DNA from: an uncultured Bulleidia sp.
Lineage (GTDB): Bacteria > Bacillota_I > Bacilli_A > Erysipelotrichales > Erysipelotrichaceae
Assembly (NCBI GenBank): GCA_947087645.1
Contig: CAMUDN010000009.1
Location: forward strand, 3,539-67,538
DNA: 64,000 nt
Reading direction: 5' to 3'
Both the position numbers and the translations under genes were made by a program. Below, piece by piece: positions 25,234 to 33,149 of this stretch (position 1 is the stretch's first letter; each line of letters opens with the position of its first letter). The notes beneath the pieces are model-generated. The model saw nothing but the letters and a program-made list of their open reading frames with translations, was not told the origin of the DNA and ran no database searches.

Positions 25234-26238
25234 ATGAAAAAATTACTAGTTGCGGGGCTATCCTTATTTTTATTGGTAGGATGTAATAGTCCTAAAACAA
25301 GTACCAAAAAAGAACATATTTTAAAAGTTGGTATTGGTTCAGTGTCAAAATTGAAAGCTCAAGATGCAAAAAAAGGCAGTGGTATGGCTAAATTTGGAAC
25401 AACCATTGCAACAGTTATTTTAGAGGATGATGTTATCAAGTATTTATATTTTGATAAAATCGAAGATCAGAGTAATTTTGATGCCAATGGTAAATTTACA
25501 GCAAATAATACGAAAGTCAGAACTAATAAAGAAAAAGGTGAAGACTATGGTATGAAAAAAGTATCGAAAATTAGTAAAGAGTGGAATGAACAAGTTGGGG
25601 CATTAGAAAAGTGGGCAATTGGTAAAAAAGTAGCCGATTTTAAAGCTATGAAAACGGTTAAAGATGATAAAGGAGCTATTAAAACAACCGAAAAAGAATT
25701 AACAACTGGTGTAACAATTAAAGTAAATCAATTTTTAGCAAGTTTTGATAAAGCGGTTGAAAATGCTGTTGAAGTTTCAGGTACAACGAAAGTTGCTAAA
25801 GGAATGACCACAAAGATGGTAAATAAAGACGCTAAGTCAACTCAATATAACGTAACATATGCTTTGTTAGCTCTTGATAAAAATGATAAAGTTATATCTG
25901 CTATAACAGATGTTGCGCAAAATACAGTTTATATTGATGCTAAAGGAATGCTTACGAAAGAAGTTAAAGCTATGCCAACAAAAGGGGAAATGAAAGATAG
26001 CTATGGAATGAAAAAAGCATCGAAAATTGGTAAGGAATGGTATGAACAAAATGCAGCGTTTGATAAATGGTTAGTAGGTAAGAGTAAAGAAGATATTGAA
26101 AATATGAAGGTAGAGCAGAAAGATGCTAATCATGTAGTTTCAGCAGATAAAGATTTATTAACTGGTGCAACAATGAGTATTGGTGAATTACAAACGACGG
26201 TTTTAAATTCTTTTATGGATGTTATTGAATTAAATTAA
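25234..26238 (+). CDS. Lipoprotein with two FMN-binding-like repeats
   Basis: 334 residues from the ATG at 25234 (GGGGAGG upstream). The lipobox signal is LLVAGLSLFLLVGCNS, with the lipidated Cys at about residue 17. Two similar halves follow, each with (D)YGMKKxSKIxKEW(N/Y)EQ, a K(W)xxGK segment and a Thr motif: ELTTGVTIKV in the first and DLLTGATMSIG in the second. The latter recall the SGAT flavinylation motif of FMN-binding domains, as in NqrC and the electron-transfer lipoprotein PplA. If so, it would carry covalent FMN. No ApbE gene is visible in the window. It sits between ftsH and hslO, an unusual insertion. Confidence 0.6.
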   Translation: MKKLLVAGLSLFLLVGCNSPKTSTKKEHILKVGIGSVSKLKAQDAKKGSGMAKFGTTIATVILEDDVIKYLYFDKIEDQSNFDANGKFTANNTKVRTNKEKGEDYGMKKVSKISKEWNEQVGALEKWAIGKKVADFKAMKTVKDDKGAIKTTEKELTTGVTIKVNQFLASFDKAVENAVEVSGTTKVAKGMTTKMVNKDAKSTQYNVTYALLALDKNDKVISAITDVAQNTVYIDAKGMLTKEVKAMPTKGEMKDSYGMKKASKIGKEWYEQNAAFDKWLVGKSKEDIENMKVEQKDANHVVSADKDLLTGATMSIGELQTTVLNSFMDVIELN

Positions 26239-26256
26239 GTGCAAAAATTGATAAAA

Positions 26257-26290
26257 AAGTAATCATTAATTAAAATAGTGATTACTTTTT
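26257..26290 (+). terminator. Rho-independent terminator
   Basis: AAGTAATCA (26257-26265) and TGATTACTT (26279-26287) with a 13-base loop and a T-run. Confidence 0.75.
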
Positions 26291-26336
26291 ATTTATCTGA
26301 TTTTAACAAAAATATTGCTTTTTTGTTAAAATAGGT

Positions 26337-26687
26337 ATGATGAAGAATTATTTAGTTATTGCTTTGATATATGGTTTATTAATTTCCATTGTAGAAATAA
26401 ATATTTGGCAATATTTCTTTTTGCCGATTAATTTGCAAATGTTAATCCTTTTATTATTGGTAAGTTTAGCCATGTATTTAATTTTATATTGGTTTAAACA
26501 ACTAAGAAAAATGATTTATAAAGTACAACTTTTAATTTTAGGATTAAATAACTGTATCGGTTTATGCTATGTTGCTTTTATTGGCTATCATAAGATCCAA
26601 ATTAATTTATTTGTTTTTTGGCTTGTTTGGCATAGTTTGATATTAATCTTATTGTGGCTTTATCATAAATATAATAAAGGAGAATAA
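26337..26687 (+). CDS. Small integral membrane protein, unknown
   Basis: 116 residues, almost all hydrophobic, with about four membrane segments (residues 5-25, 30-50, 60-80 and 88-110). I do not recognise the family. It is followed three bases later by the GH2-like gene, with which it is probably co-transcribed. The ATG at 26337 has a weak upstream ribosome site. Confidence 0.55.
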   Translation: MMKNYLVIALIYGLLISIVEINIWQYFFLPINLQMLILLLLVSLAMYLILYWFKQLRKMIYKVQLLILGLNNCIGLCYVAFIGYHKIQINLFVFWLVWHSLILILLWLYHKYNKGE

Positions 26688-26690
26688 GGT

Positions 26691-28247
26691 ATGAATCAGA
26701 CAAAAATTAGACAATATCCACGTATGCATTTACAGCGTGATAGTTATACAAGTTTAAATGGTATTTGGGATATCCAGATTTGTCATCAAGATAGTCTACC
26801 TGAAAAAGAAAAATTCATGCCGATAATGGTACCATTTTTACCTGGTACAAAAGCTTCTCTTTGTGAATGTAAACCACAAATGAATGAAGTATTATGGTAT
26901 CAGCTACAGTTTGCATATTTGCCAAATGAGCAAAAAACACTTTTACATTTTGAAGCAGTATATCAATCATGTACTATTTTTTTAAATGGTGTTGAACTAT
27001 TTTATCATGAAGGTGGATATGATGCTTTTTATGTTGATGTTTCGCAAACGATCAAATATCAAAATCTTTTGCTAGTTAAAGTTGTTAATCAAAAGACATG
27101 GTCTTTACCATTTCAAAATGAACATCCATTTATGGGTATATATGGTGATGTATGGTTAGAAGATTGTGGTAATCATATGATTAAAGATATTATTTATCAG
27201 TGGTATCCTGAAACTCAAAAATTAGCTATTCAATTAAAAGGTAATTTTGATCAATCACTACTAACAATTTCTTCACAATCAAAAGTTCTTTATCAAGGTC
27301 TTACCAATGATAAAAAGTATGAATTTATTATCCAAGAACCACATTTATGGTCACCAGATGATCCCTTTTTATATGATTTTCATGTAAAGACGGAAGATGA
27401 TGAAGTTAAAAGTTATATTGCTTTAAGAACAGTGAAAACGAAAATAATGTATAAAGATTATCATTATTTTTATCTTAATCAGAAAAAATATTGGCTTAAC
27501 GGTATTATTGATGAAACATGGTCAGATTATACTGGCCCTATGTATTTAAGTGATGATAAAATGTATCAACATCTTTTATTAATTAAATCACTAGGATATC
27601 AGGCTATTTATAAGCGAGGAATGATCGAAAGCAATCGCTGGTTTTATTTTTGTGATTTAATTGGCTTAATAGTTTTTCAAGATTTATCGCAACAGTCTTT
27701 GCCTTTTTTTAGTTGGCATAGAAAAAGAAGTGAAGATGAACAAGAAAATTTTATAACTGAAGTTAATAAGTTAATAAATGGTTATGCTTATCATCCTTCA
27801 CTAGTAGCGTTGATTTTACAAAATACAGGATTAGCAAAATGTAAACAACAAGAAATGATGAATAGATATAGTCCAAAGTATCTAATTAATATGGATCTTT
27901 ATAGTAGTGTTAATTATACTAAAAAATTTGATTATAAACGTTTAAATTTTATAAAAGTAGGTAAAATTGGTTATAGTACTAAAAATAATGTTATGCAAAA
28001 ATATCAACCACAAAGACAATATATGGATAAGATTGATTGGTACCATGCGATGGCAAATATTTTTTTAAATGAAGTATTAACAAAGCTGAAAAAAGGTTAT
28101 GCAGGATATTTTTATGAACGTTTTCAAGATAGTAGTAATTATAATGATGGTCTTTGTGAAAAAAATGAAGAAGAATTAAAAATAGATAAAGAGTTTATAC
28201 AAAAATGGAATGCCCGTTTTAGGAGAATGAATAATGATGGAAAATAA
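26691..28247 (+). CDS. Glycoside hydrolase family 2-like protein lacking both catalytic Glu
   Basis: 518 residues. The N-terminus (RDSYTSLNGIWDIQI) and the jelly-roll segment (LLHFEAVYQSCTIFLNG) are typical of GH2 enzymes such as beta-galactosidase and beta-glucuronidase. An Ig-like domain and a barrel follow. The acid/base site that normally reads GNE after HPS reads HPSLVALILQNTG, and the nucleophile site (usually TEFGG) reads IKVGKIGYS. Later GH2 features remain (AGYFYERFQDSSNYNDGL). The reading frame is intact, so this looks like a maintained non-catalytic relative, perhaps carbohydrate-binding. It overlaps hslO by 14 bases. Confidence 0.78.
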   Translation: MNQTKIRQYPRMHLQRDSYTSLNGIWDIQICHQDSLPEKEKFMPIMVPFLPGTKASLCECKPQMNEVLWYQLQFAYLPNEQKTLLHFEAVYQSCTIFLNGVELFYHEGGYDAFYVDVSQTIKYQNLLLVKVVNQKTWSLPFQNEHPFMGIYGDVWLEDCGNHMIKDIIYQWYPETQKLAIQLKGNFDQSLLTISSQSKVLYQGLTNDKKYEFIIQEPHLWSPDDPFLYDFHVKTEDDEVKSYIALRTVKTKIMYKDYHYFYLNQKKYWLNGIIDETWSDYTGPMYLSDDKMYQHLLLIKSLGYQAIYKRGMIESNRWFYFCDLIGLIVFQDLSQQSLPFFSWHRKRSEDEQENFITEVNKLINGYAYHPSLVALILQNTGLAKCKQQEMMNRYSPKYLINMDLYSSVNYTKKFDYKRLNFIKVGKIGYSTKNNVMQKYQPQRQYMDKIDWYHAMANIFLNEVLTKLKKGYAGYFYERFQDSSNYNDGLCEKNEEELKIDKEFIQKWNARFRRMNNDGK

Positions 28248-29121
28248 AATTGTAATAGCCCAAGCATTGAATGGAATGGTTCGTATACGAGCAATTGTCG
28301 CAACTGAATTGGTTGAAAAAGCTCGTTTACAGCATCAATTATTAGCTACATCGGCAGCTGCTTTAGGCCGTACATTAATTGTGACAGCACTTATGGCATC
28401 TGATTTAAAAGATAATAAAGCACGGATAACAACTATTTTTAATGGTAAAGGACAAGCGGGAACAGTTTTAGCTCAAGCAGATGGTGCTGGTCATGTACGT
28501 GGTTTTATAGCTAATCCATCACTTTATTTAGTACGTGATGATGGTCATTTAGATGTTGCTAAAGCAATTGGCTGTGATGGTGAGTTAAAGGTAATTAAAG
28601 ATTTAGGCTTAAAAGAACCTTTTATTGGTAGGGTTAAGATCCAAACAGGTGAAGTTGGTGATGATTTTGCTTATTATTTTGCTATGTCAGAACAGATTCC
28701 ATCAATTGTTGGCGTTGGTGTTTTAGTTAAGCAATCAGGAAATATTGGTGCAGCTGGGGGTATTATTTTACAAACTCTACCAGGAGCAAAAGAAGAAGTA
28801 ATAAATAAATTAGAAGAAATAGCTAAAGAGATGAAGCCGGTTACGGAAATGATTAGTAGTGGTTTAAACGCTGAAGAAATGATTAAAACCTATTTACCAG
28901 ATGCTCAAATATTGGCTTTGAAAAAGGTAGAATTAAAATGTTCTTGTAGTAAAGAATATTATCTTAAAGCATTAACAGCTTTATCTAAAAAAGATTTAGA
29001 TGAAATGATTGAAAAAGATCATGGCGCAGAAGTAACTTGTCAATTCTGTAATCAAAAATATCAATTTAATGAAGATGATTTAAAGGAGGTACTAAGTGAG
29101 AAAAAAATGGCAAATAGCTAA
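28234..29121 (+). CDS. hslO: Redox-regulated chaperone Hsp33
   Basis: 295 residues. Hsp33 holds unfolding proteins during oxidative stress and is switched on by disulfide formation in its C-terminal zinc centre. That centre is visible as CSCSKEYY and CQFCNQKY. The N-terminal domain shows ARLQHQLLATSAAALGRTL, GAGHVRGFIANP and AAGGIILQTLPGA. The start is ATGATG at 28234 after AGGAG. It is in the usual neighbourhood downstream of ftsH. Confidence 0.96.
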   Translation: MMENKIVIAQALNGMVRIRAIVATELVEKARLQHQLLATSAAALGRTLIVTALMASDLKDNKARITTIFNGKGQAGTVLAQADGAGHVRGFIANPSLYLVRDDGHLDVAKAIGCDGELKVIKDLGLKEPFIGRVKIQTGEVGDDFAYYFAMSEQIPSIVGVGVLVKQSGNIGAAGGIILQTLPGAKEEVINKLEEIAKEMKPVTEMISSGLNAEEMIKTYLPDAQILALKKVELKCSCSKEYYLKALTALSKKDLDEMIEKDHGAEVTCQFCNQKYQFNEDDLKEVLSEKKMANS

Positions 29122-30076
29122 TGTAGAATTAAAAAATCAAATTGTTGCTGCTCCTTTAGCAGGTATTTCTAATCCTGTTTATCGTTCATTAATGCATCGT
29201 AATGGTGCAGCTTTAGTTGTTTCGGAAATGATTTCTGATAAGGCTTTACATTATAAGTCAGAACGAACTTTTGCAATGTGTGAAACAGTTGATGATGAAC
29301 ATCCAGTATCTTTACAACTATTTGGTTCTGATGTTGATACAATGGCAGAAGCTGCAGAATATTTAAGTATGAAAAGTGATTGTGACATTATTGATATAAA
29401 TATGGGTTGTCCCGTACATAAAGTTGTGAAAACAGGTGCTGGTTCAGCTTTATTACAAGATCCTTTAAAAGCAAAACAAATTGCAGAGGTAGTTGTTAAA
29501 CATACTCATAAACCAGTAACAGTTAAGATTAGATCAGGCTGGGATAGTCAACATATTAATGCAGTTGAAGTAGCTCTTGCATTACAAGATGCTGGTGTAG
29601 CAGCAATTGCTATTCATGGTCGAACAAGGGCACAAATGTATAGTGGTGGAGTTGACTTAGAAATCATTAAAAAAGTAAAAGAAGCTGTATCTATTCCGGT
29701 CATTGGTAATGGTGATATAAAAAGTGTTGAAGATGGTAAAAATATGTTAGAAAAGACAGGTGTTGATGCCATTATGATAGGTCGAGGTCTATTAGGAAAA
29801 CCATATTTTATACAAGAAATGTTAGCTTATTTAGATGATGAAGAGTACCATGTACCAAGTATTGTTGAACGTTTAAGAATGCTTGAAGAGTATACTGTTA
29901 AATTAATTAATCATCTTGGTGAATATCCAGCTATGCAGATGATGAAAGGTATGTCCGCATGGTATCTTACTGGTATGCCTAATTCAGCACAAGTACGGAA
30001 AGCTTTATCATCAGTAGATACATTACATGATTTACAAAGTATTCTAAATGAATATCGTCAAGTAATCGGAATATAA
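29096..30076 (+). CDS. dusB: tRNA-dihydrouridine synthase
   Basis: 326 residues from a GTG at 29096 preceded by a strong AAAGGAGG; overlaps hslO by 26 bases. FMN-dependent reduction of uridines in tRNA. Motifs are AAPLAGISNPVYRSL, IDINMGCPVHKVVKTGAGSALL with the catalytic Cys, VTVKIRSGWD, IAIHGRTRAQMYSG, VIGNGDI and IMIGRGLLGKPYFI. The GTG start and overlap show coupling to hslO. DusB is preferred over other Dus types from motif similarity only. Confidence 0.93.
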   Translation: MRKKWQIANVELKNQIVAAPLAGISNPVYRSLMHRNGAALVVSEMISDKALHYKSERTFAMCETVDDEHPVSLQLFGSDVDTMAEAAEYLSMKSDCDIIDINMGCPVHKVVKTGAGSALLQDPLKAKQIAEVVVKHTHKPVTVKIRSGWDSQHINAVEVALALQDAGVAAIAIHGRTRAQMYSGGVDLEIIKKVKEAVSIPVIGNGDIKSVEDGKNMLEKTGVDAIMIGRGLLGKPYFIQEMLAYLDDEEYHVPSIVERLRMLEEYTVKLINHLGEYPAMQMMKGMSAWYLTGMPNSAQVRKALSSVDTLHDLQSILNEYRQVIGI

Positions 30077-30079
30077 AAT

Positions 30080-30796
30080 ATGAAAATTATTTTTTCACCA
30101 AGTAAAAAAATGGTATTCAGTGAAGAATTAATAACTGAACAACAATCTTTTTTTCTAAAAGAAGCAAATTATCTTTTACATCTTTTAAAATCATGTTCAG
30201 CTCAAGAATTACAAAACATTTGGCAAATAAGTACGCAATTATTTATTAAATATCATCAACAATTAGATAGTATAGATACGATGAGAGGCAAGATGCCATC
30301 TATTTATGCATATAGTGGTCTTAGTTTTCAACATTTATCAGTTCGAGCAATGACGGATAAACAAATTCTTTATTTAGAAAAACATTTACGTATTTTATCT
30401 GCTATGTATGGTGTTTTAAAACCGATGGATGCTGTTGTGCCATACCGTTTAGAAATGCAAGCAACAATAGGTAAATTATCTTTAAAGAAATTTTGGCAAG
30501 AAAAGTTAAGACAATATTTTCAAAATGAAGAAATTATAAATGTAGCTTCTAAAGAATATAGTGAAGATTGGTTAAAAAATTATCCTGGTAAAGTAACTAA
30601 TGTTATTTTTGCTCATTTAGAAGGTAAGCGTTTAAAAACAAAAGCAACAATGGCTAAAATAGGACGTGGTGATTTAGTATATATGATGGCAGAAAAAGAA
30701 ATAACTTCGACAGATGAATTACGAACTGATTTTGATCATTATACTTATTGTCATAATTTATCTTCAGAAAATAAAATTATTTATTTATATGAATAA
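30080..30796 (+). CDS. yaaA: YaaA family peroxide-stress protein
   Basis: 238 residues, close to the family length. It begins KIIFSPSKKM and contains YSGLSFQHL, LRILSAMYGVLKPMDAVVPYRLEM, SKEYSEDWL and VTNVIFAHLEGKR, all typical of YaaA (DUF328). The family limits damage from hydrogen peroxide and free iron. It follows dus by three bases, so hslO, dus and yaaA may form an oxidative-stress-linked unit. A terminator follows. Confidence 0.92.
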   Translation: MKIIFSPSKKMVFSEELITEQQSFFLKEANYLLHLLKSCSAQELQNIWQISTQLFIKYHQQLDSIDTMRGKMPSIYAYSGLSFQHLSVRAMTDKQILYLEKHLRILSAMYGVLKPMDAVVPYRLEMQATIGKLSLKKFWQEKLRQYFQNEEIINVASKEYSEDWLKNYPGKVTNVIFAHLEGKRLKTKATMAKIGRGDLVYMMAEKEITSTDELRTDFDHYTYCHNLSSENKIIYLYE

Positions 30797-30830
30797 TTAA
30801 AAATACAATTTATCAAATGATTTTATATTT

Positions 30831-30857
30831 AAACACTCAAAAGAGTGTTTTTATTTT
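30831..30857 (+). terminator. Rho-independent terminator after yaaA
   Basis: AAACACTC-AAAA-GAGTGTTT perfect eight-bp hairpin followed by a T-rich tract. Confidence 0.85.
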
Positions 30858-30910
30858 GAAAGGAGAAATTTAATGCGGAAAAAACCTTAAAAATTAATTT
30901 AAAAAAGGCA

Positions 30911-30954
30911 AAAAAATAAAATAAGTTATGCGATAGCAATAAATGCGAATTATA
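30911..30954 (+). repeat. Left copy of imperfect direct repeat flanking accessory island
   Basis: Forty-four bases with four mismatches to 33813-33856; the core AGCAATAAATG and the flank AAGTTATGC are shared. The two copies bracket all the accessory genes between yaaA and the MarR-radical-SAM gene. Confidence 0.7.
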
Positions 30955-30977
30955 GAAGAAAGGAATGGATCTGATTT

Positions 30978-31112
30978 ATGAACAATGTTTATTTTGTAAG
31001 TGCACCAGTAAGAAAATTAGAAAAAGTGATAAAAATGAACTTTGAAAAAAATAATTTGTTTTCTTATGAGAACGTATTAATCCTTCATCACCGAATGCCT
31101 TGTATGCATTAA
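30978..31112 (+). pseudogene. 5' gene fragment cut by an IS3 remnant
   Basis: An ATG with AGAAAGGA upstream opens a frame of 44 codons. The first about 29 residues (MNNVYFVSAPVRKLEKVIK and on) look like a genuine protein start. From about 31058 the sequence is IS3-family transposase DNA on the opposite strand and the frame then ends. The original gene is not recognisable. Confidence 0.45.
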
Positions 31113-31295
31113 TCCATTTGAGTAGCTGTGAGTTAGAACCAAGTTCATATTTTTTCGAAAGATATTGCATTCCACCTTTACCATCCAAATAGTCTAAAAC
31201 AACTTTTTTCTTAAATTCAAAACTATGTTTTGCCATAAAAAAACCGACCTTTCAATCGTTAGATTTTGGTCTAACTTTTGGGGGTCGGTACAAAT
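31055..31295 (-). mobile_element. IS3-family (IS150-like) insertion sequence remnant
   Basis: On the minus strand, a terminal repeat-like end TGTACCGACCCCCAAAAGTT (complement of about 31273-31292) is followed by the first about 60 codons of an OrfA transposase (MAKHSFEFKKKVVLDYLDGK, then KKYELGSNSQLLKWINAY, a helix-turn-helix). The sequence breaks off near 31058; the rest of orfA, all of orfB and the other end are missing. Confidence 0.8.
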
Positions 31296-31440
31296 GATCT
31301 TATCTTTTTTTTAGATCGATAAAAAAATATAAAGTATTTCTTAACCGTTTAATTATATCATTTTTAAATATTAATTAATAGATCTTTTATTTTATAATTT
31401 AGTATATATATAATAAAACTAGGGAAGGAATACTTATTAT

Positions 31441-31479
31441 ATGAAAATATATGTTGCAAGGTATAAGACCGGTATTTAA
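31441..31479 (+). CDS. Possible 12-residue leader peptide
   Basis: ATG with GGAAGGAA about 11 bases upstream encodes MKIYVARYKTGI and stops at TAA. A TATAAT-like box lies shortly upstream. It precedes the 35-codon gene at 31534. Too short for composition to support it strongly. Confidence 0.25.
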   Translation: MKIYVARYKTGI

Positions 31480-31533
31480 GTTTAATGTATTAATCGTTTC
31501 TATTTATTTAATAAAGAGAGGAGAAAATATAAA

Positions 31534-31641
31534 GTGGTTCGTTATTTATATAAAGATTCATCATGTCCATATCCTCCACATTCTGCTGCATGCAATCAGC
31601 CTCCATATGCTTATTGGAAAACATCCGTAGAAGTATATTGA
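31534..31641 (+). CDS. Putative 35-residue Tyr/Pro/Cys-rich peptide
   Basis: A GTG start with GAGAGGAGA nine bases upstream opens 35 codons ending in TGA. The product has two Cys (positions 11 and 20) around CPYPPHSAAC, then NQPPYAYWKT. There is no signal peptide. It is separated by a single base from the next gene, a small membrane protein, which suggests a peptide-plus-partner unit such as a bacteriocin or signal peptide with an immunity protein. This is inference from layout; I recognise no family. Confidence 0.5.
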   Translation: MVRYLYKDSSCPYPPHSAACNQPPYAYWKTSVEVY

Positions 31642-31642
31642 T

Positions 31643-31879
31643 ATGAAATTAAAAATAGTAAATGCTTTATTGGCATTATTTATTTGTTTATTTTTTATCT
31701 TACGTTTTCAAAATTTTAACCAAATTTATTTATCAATAATAGAAATTTTAATTGTTTTATTGATATTTATTAGAAAACATATATTAAGTGAAAAATTTAA
31801 ATTTAAAATATTAATTGTTCTTTACGTCATTATAATAATAGATGCACTATTCACTATCTATAATATCTTAACAGCGTAA
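31643..31879 (+). CDS. Small membrane protein, possible immunity/partner protein
   Basis: 78 residues with three hydrophobic segments (about 5-22, 29-45 and 54-75) separated by short basic loops (RKHILSEKFKFK). Its ATG is one base after the stop of the 35-codon peptide gene. A terminator overlaps its stop. It has the size and topology of many bacteriocin immunity proteins, and a similar two-segment protein follows the secreted peptide at 32676. Family not recognised. Confidence 0.55.
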   Translation: MKLKIVNALLALFICLFFILRFQNFNQIYLSIIEILIVLLIFIRKHILSEKFKFKILIVLYVIIIIDALFTIYNILTA

Positions 31880-31903
31880 TTATTTAAAATTACGCTGTTA
31901 TTT
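31869..31903. terminator. Terminator between convergent genes
   Basis: AACAGCGTAAT/ATTACGCTGTT perfect 11-bp stem with an eight-base loop, followed by ATTTT; lies between the small membrane gene and the Rep remnant. Confidence 0.8.
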
Positions 31904-32245
31904 TAAATTACTTTTAAAATTCTTTGTTTGTTCTGCTTCAACCTGCGGTATTACATATCCCATAACATCTTTTCCATCAATTTCACCATCTACATAGGAA
32001 CTTTTAATCAGATTGGAAATAATATTTTTATAATATTCATAATTTGTATCTTTAGCACTAACACCACAGGCTTTTCGTATCTTTGAAAGAGTACAAGATA
32101 TTATTACTTCTCCATTTTCATTCCTATTATCCTTTGTGTAATCAATTTGAGACAAAATTACACCTAAAGCTTTAAATGCTTGTACGCTCATTCTTTGTGG
32201 CAACCTAGCAAATTCATTTGATACGGCATACGAGCCTAAGTTTTC
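31898..32245 (-). pseudogene. Truncated replication-initiator-like protein
   Basis: The open minus-strand frame (about 115 codons, no proper start; a stop lies just upstream) contains SNEFARLPQRMSVQAFKALG, ILSQIDYTKDN and CTLSKIRKACGVSAKD, similar in style to Rep_3/RepB plasmid or phage initiators with a winged-helix. It lacks the C-terminal domain. Bases 32246-32345 upstream encode related-looking but stop-interrupted sequence (MPILNTLIERDMEACGYSEN), so the original gene has decayed. Confidence 0.5.
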
Positions 32246-32466
32246 ATTTTATTCTCAATTTTCAGAATATCCACATGCTTCCATATCACGTTCAATTAAA
32301 GTATTTAAAATAGGCATATTTCTTTCCAAAGTACCACTAAAGTTATACCTATCATATTATGTTATGTATGAAATTTTTTAAACACTCATACGACTATTAT
32401 TTTCCTCATACCATAAAAGAAGTATTTAAGGAATACACAATGCGTGTGCAACCTAATTTTTCGTTA
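32246..32466. other. Decayed DNA upstream of the Rep remnant
   Basis: AT-rich stretch. The first 100 bases are a degraded extension of the Rep-like frame on the minus strand. The remainder shows no gene that I can support. Confidence 0.4.
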
Positions 32467-32496
32467 TTGAATACAATATTTTGATTGATATATAAT
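32467..32496 (+). promoter_or_regulatory. Promoter for the 28-residue peptide gene
   Basis: TTGAAT (-35) and a perfect TATAAT (-10, 32491-32496) are 18 bases apart. AGGAGGG and an ATG follow within 25 bases, so the leader is very short. Confidence 0.6.
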
Positions 32497-32518
32497 GGAA
32501 GTGTATAGGAGGGAATTT

Positions 32519-32605
32519 ATGGAATTTATTAAATACCCTTACGCTAAGAGGCAAACAAAATTAAATTACAATCCTTATCGTTACAAGAATGGAGAAATAT
32601 ATTAA
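32519..32605 (+). CDS. Putative 28-residue Tyr-rich peptide
   Basis: ATG at 32519 with a strong AGGAGGG and a consensus-like promoter encodes 28 residues that begin MEFIKYPYAKRQ and end in NPYRYKNGEIY, basic and with six Tyr. No signal peptide. The stop codon lies inside one arm of a perfect 15-bp inverted repeat. Like the 35-codon gene at 31534 it is Tyr/Pro-containing and stands just before a small secreted or membrane gene pair. Signals for expression are better than the coding evidence. Confidence 0.45.
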   Translation: MEFIKYPYAKRQTKLNYNPYRYKNGEIY

Positions 32606-32632
32606 ACACATATTTTTATATGTGTTTAATAT
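32599..32632. repeat. Perfect 15-bp inverted repeat
   Basis: ATATTAAACACATAT, a TTTT loop, then its exact complement. There is no T-run after the plus-strand arm, so it may be an attenuator or RNA-stabilising hairpin and not a standard terminator. It lies between the 28-residue peptide gene and the secreted-peptide gene. Confidence 0.75.
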
Positions 32633-32675
32633 CAATCAAAATCTTTTATAAATTACAAAGAAAGGATAAAATAAT

Positions 32676-32873
32676 ATGATAAAAAAGATTATAACGATAG
32701 TTCTTACTATGTCATTGATAACGATTTTTAGCAATATTACAAATATTTATGCATATGAAGAAAATAATAAAAAAATTTCAAATAGTGCATGTGGTGTGAT
32801 GACACTGGATGTGAACCTAGACATTCACTACCATGTAACTCTGGATATTGGGAGTATAACGTCCACTAATTAG
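32676..32873 (+). CDS. Small secreted peptide with Sec signal
   Basis: 65 residues. An AAAGAAAGGA ribosome site lies upstream. MIKKIITIVLTMSLITIF starts a clear Sec signal peptide, and cleavage after NIYA is likely. The mature part of about 39 residues is acidic and includes NSACGVMTLDVNLDIHYH with one Cys. It is followed five bases later by a 53-residue membrane protein. Size and context fit a Sec-dependent bacteriocin or pheromone with an immunity partner. No family is recognised. Confidence 0.6.
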   Translation: MIKKIITIVLTMSLITIFSNITNIYAYEENNKKISNSACGVMTLDVNLDIHYHVTLDIGSITSTN

Positions 32874-32878
32874 TCGAT

Positions 32879-33040
32879 ATGAGAAAGTGCTATTTAAAAA
32901 AAATTGCAGTTGCTTTTTTGACAATCATTTCTATTCTCTACATATTTAATATAATTTTATTTCCGTCGAATAGAATAATTCAGGTAACAATTGGTATGCT
33001 TATGCTATTTAGTATAATAATTATAATCAGAAAAAAATAA
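32879..33040 (+). CDS. Small two-segment membrane protein, possible immunity protein
   Basis: 53 residues starting MRKCYLKKIAVAFLT, with two hydrophobic segments (about 8-28 and 34-50) and a basic C-terminus (RKK). It starts five bases after the secreted-peptide gene and ends in a strong terminator, so the two form one unit. It resembles the first two segments of the 78-residue protein at 31643 in layout. Confidence 0.55.
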   Translation: MRKCYLKKIAVAFLTIISILYIFNIILFPSNRIIQVTIGMLMLFSIIIIIRKK

Positions 33041-33069
33041 AGAGATAGGACGGCAATCCTATCTCTTTT
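33039..33069 (+). terminator. Rho-independent terminator
   Basis: AAAGAGATAGGA/TCCTATCTCTTT perfect 12-bp stem with a CGGCAA loop and a short T-run. Confidence 0.88.
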
Positions 33070-33149
33070 CTCCATTAGGGAGGCTTAGATTATCAAAGCC
33101 AACAGTTTTAAAGTGGTGGAATACTGAAAAATAAAAAGAGAAGTAGTTT

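Noticed and set aside
30080..30796. yaaA as part of the accessory island
   Set aside because: Its spacing to dus, codon use and the terminator after it place it in the housekeeping operon; the island begins after 30857.
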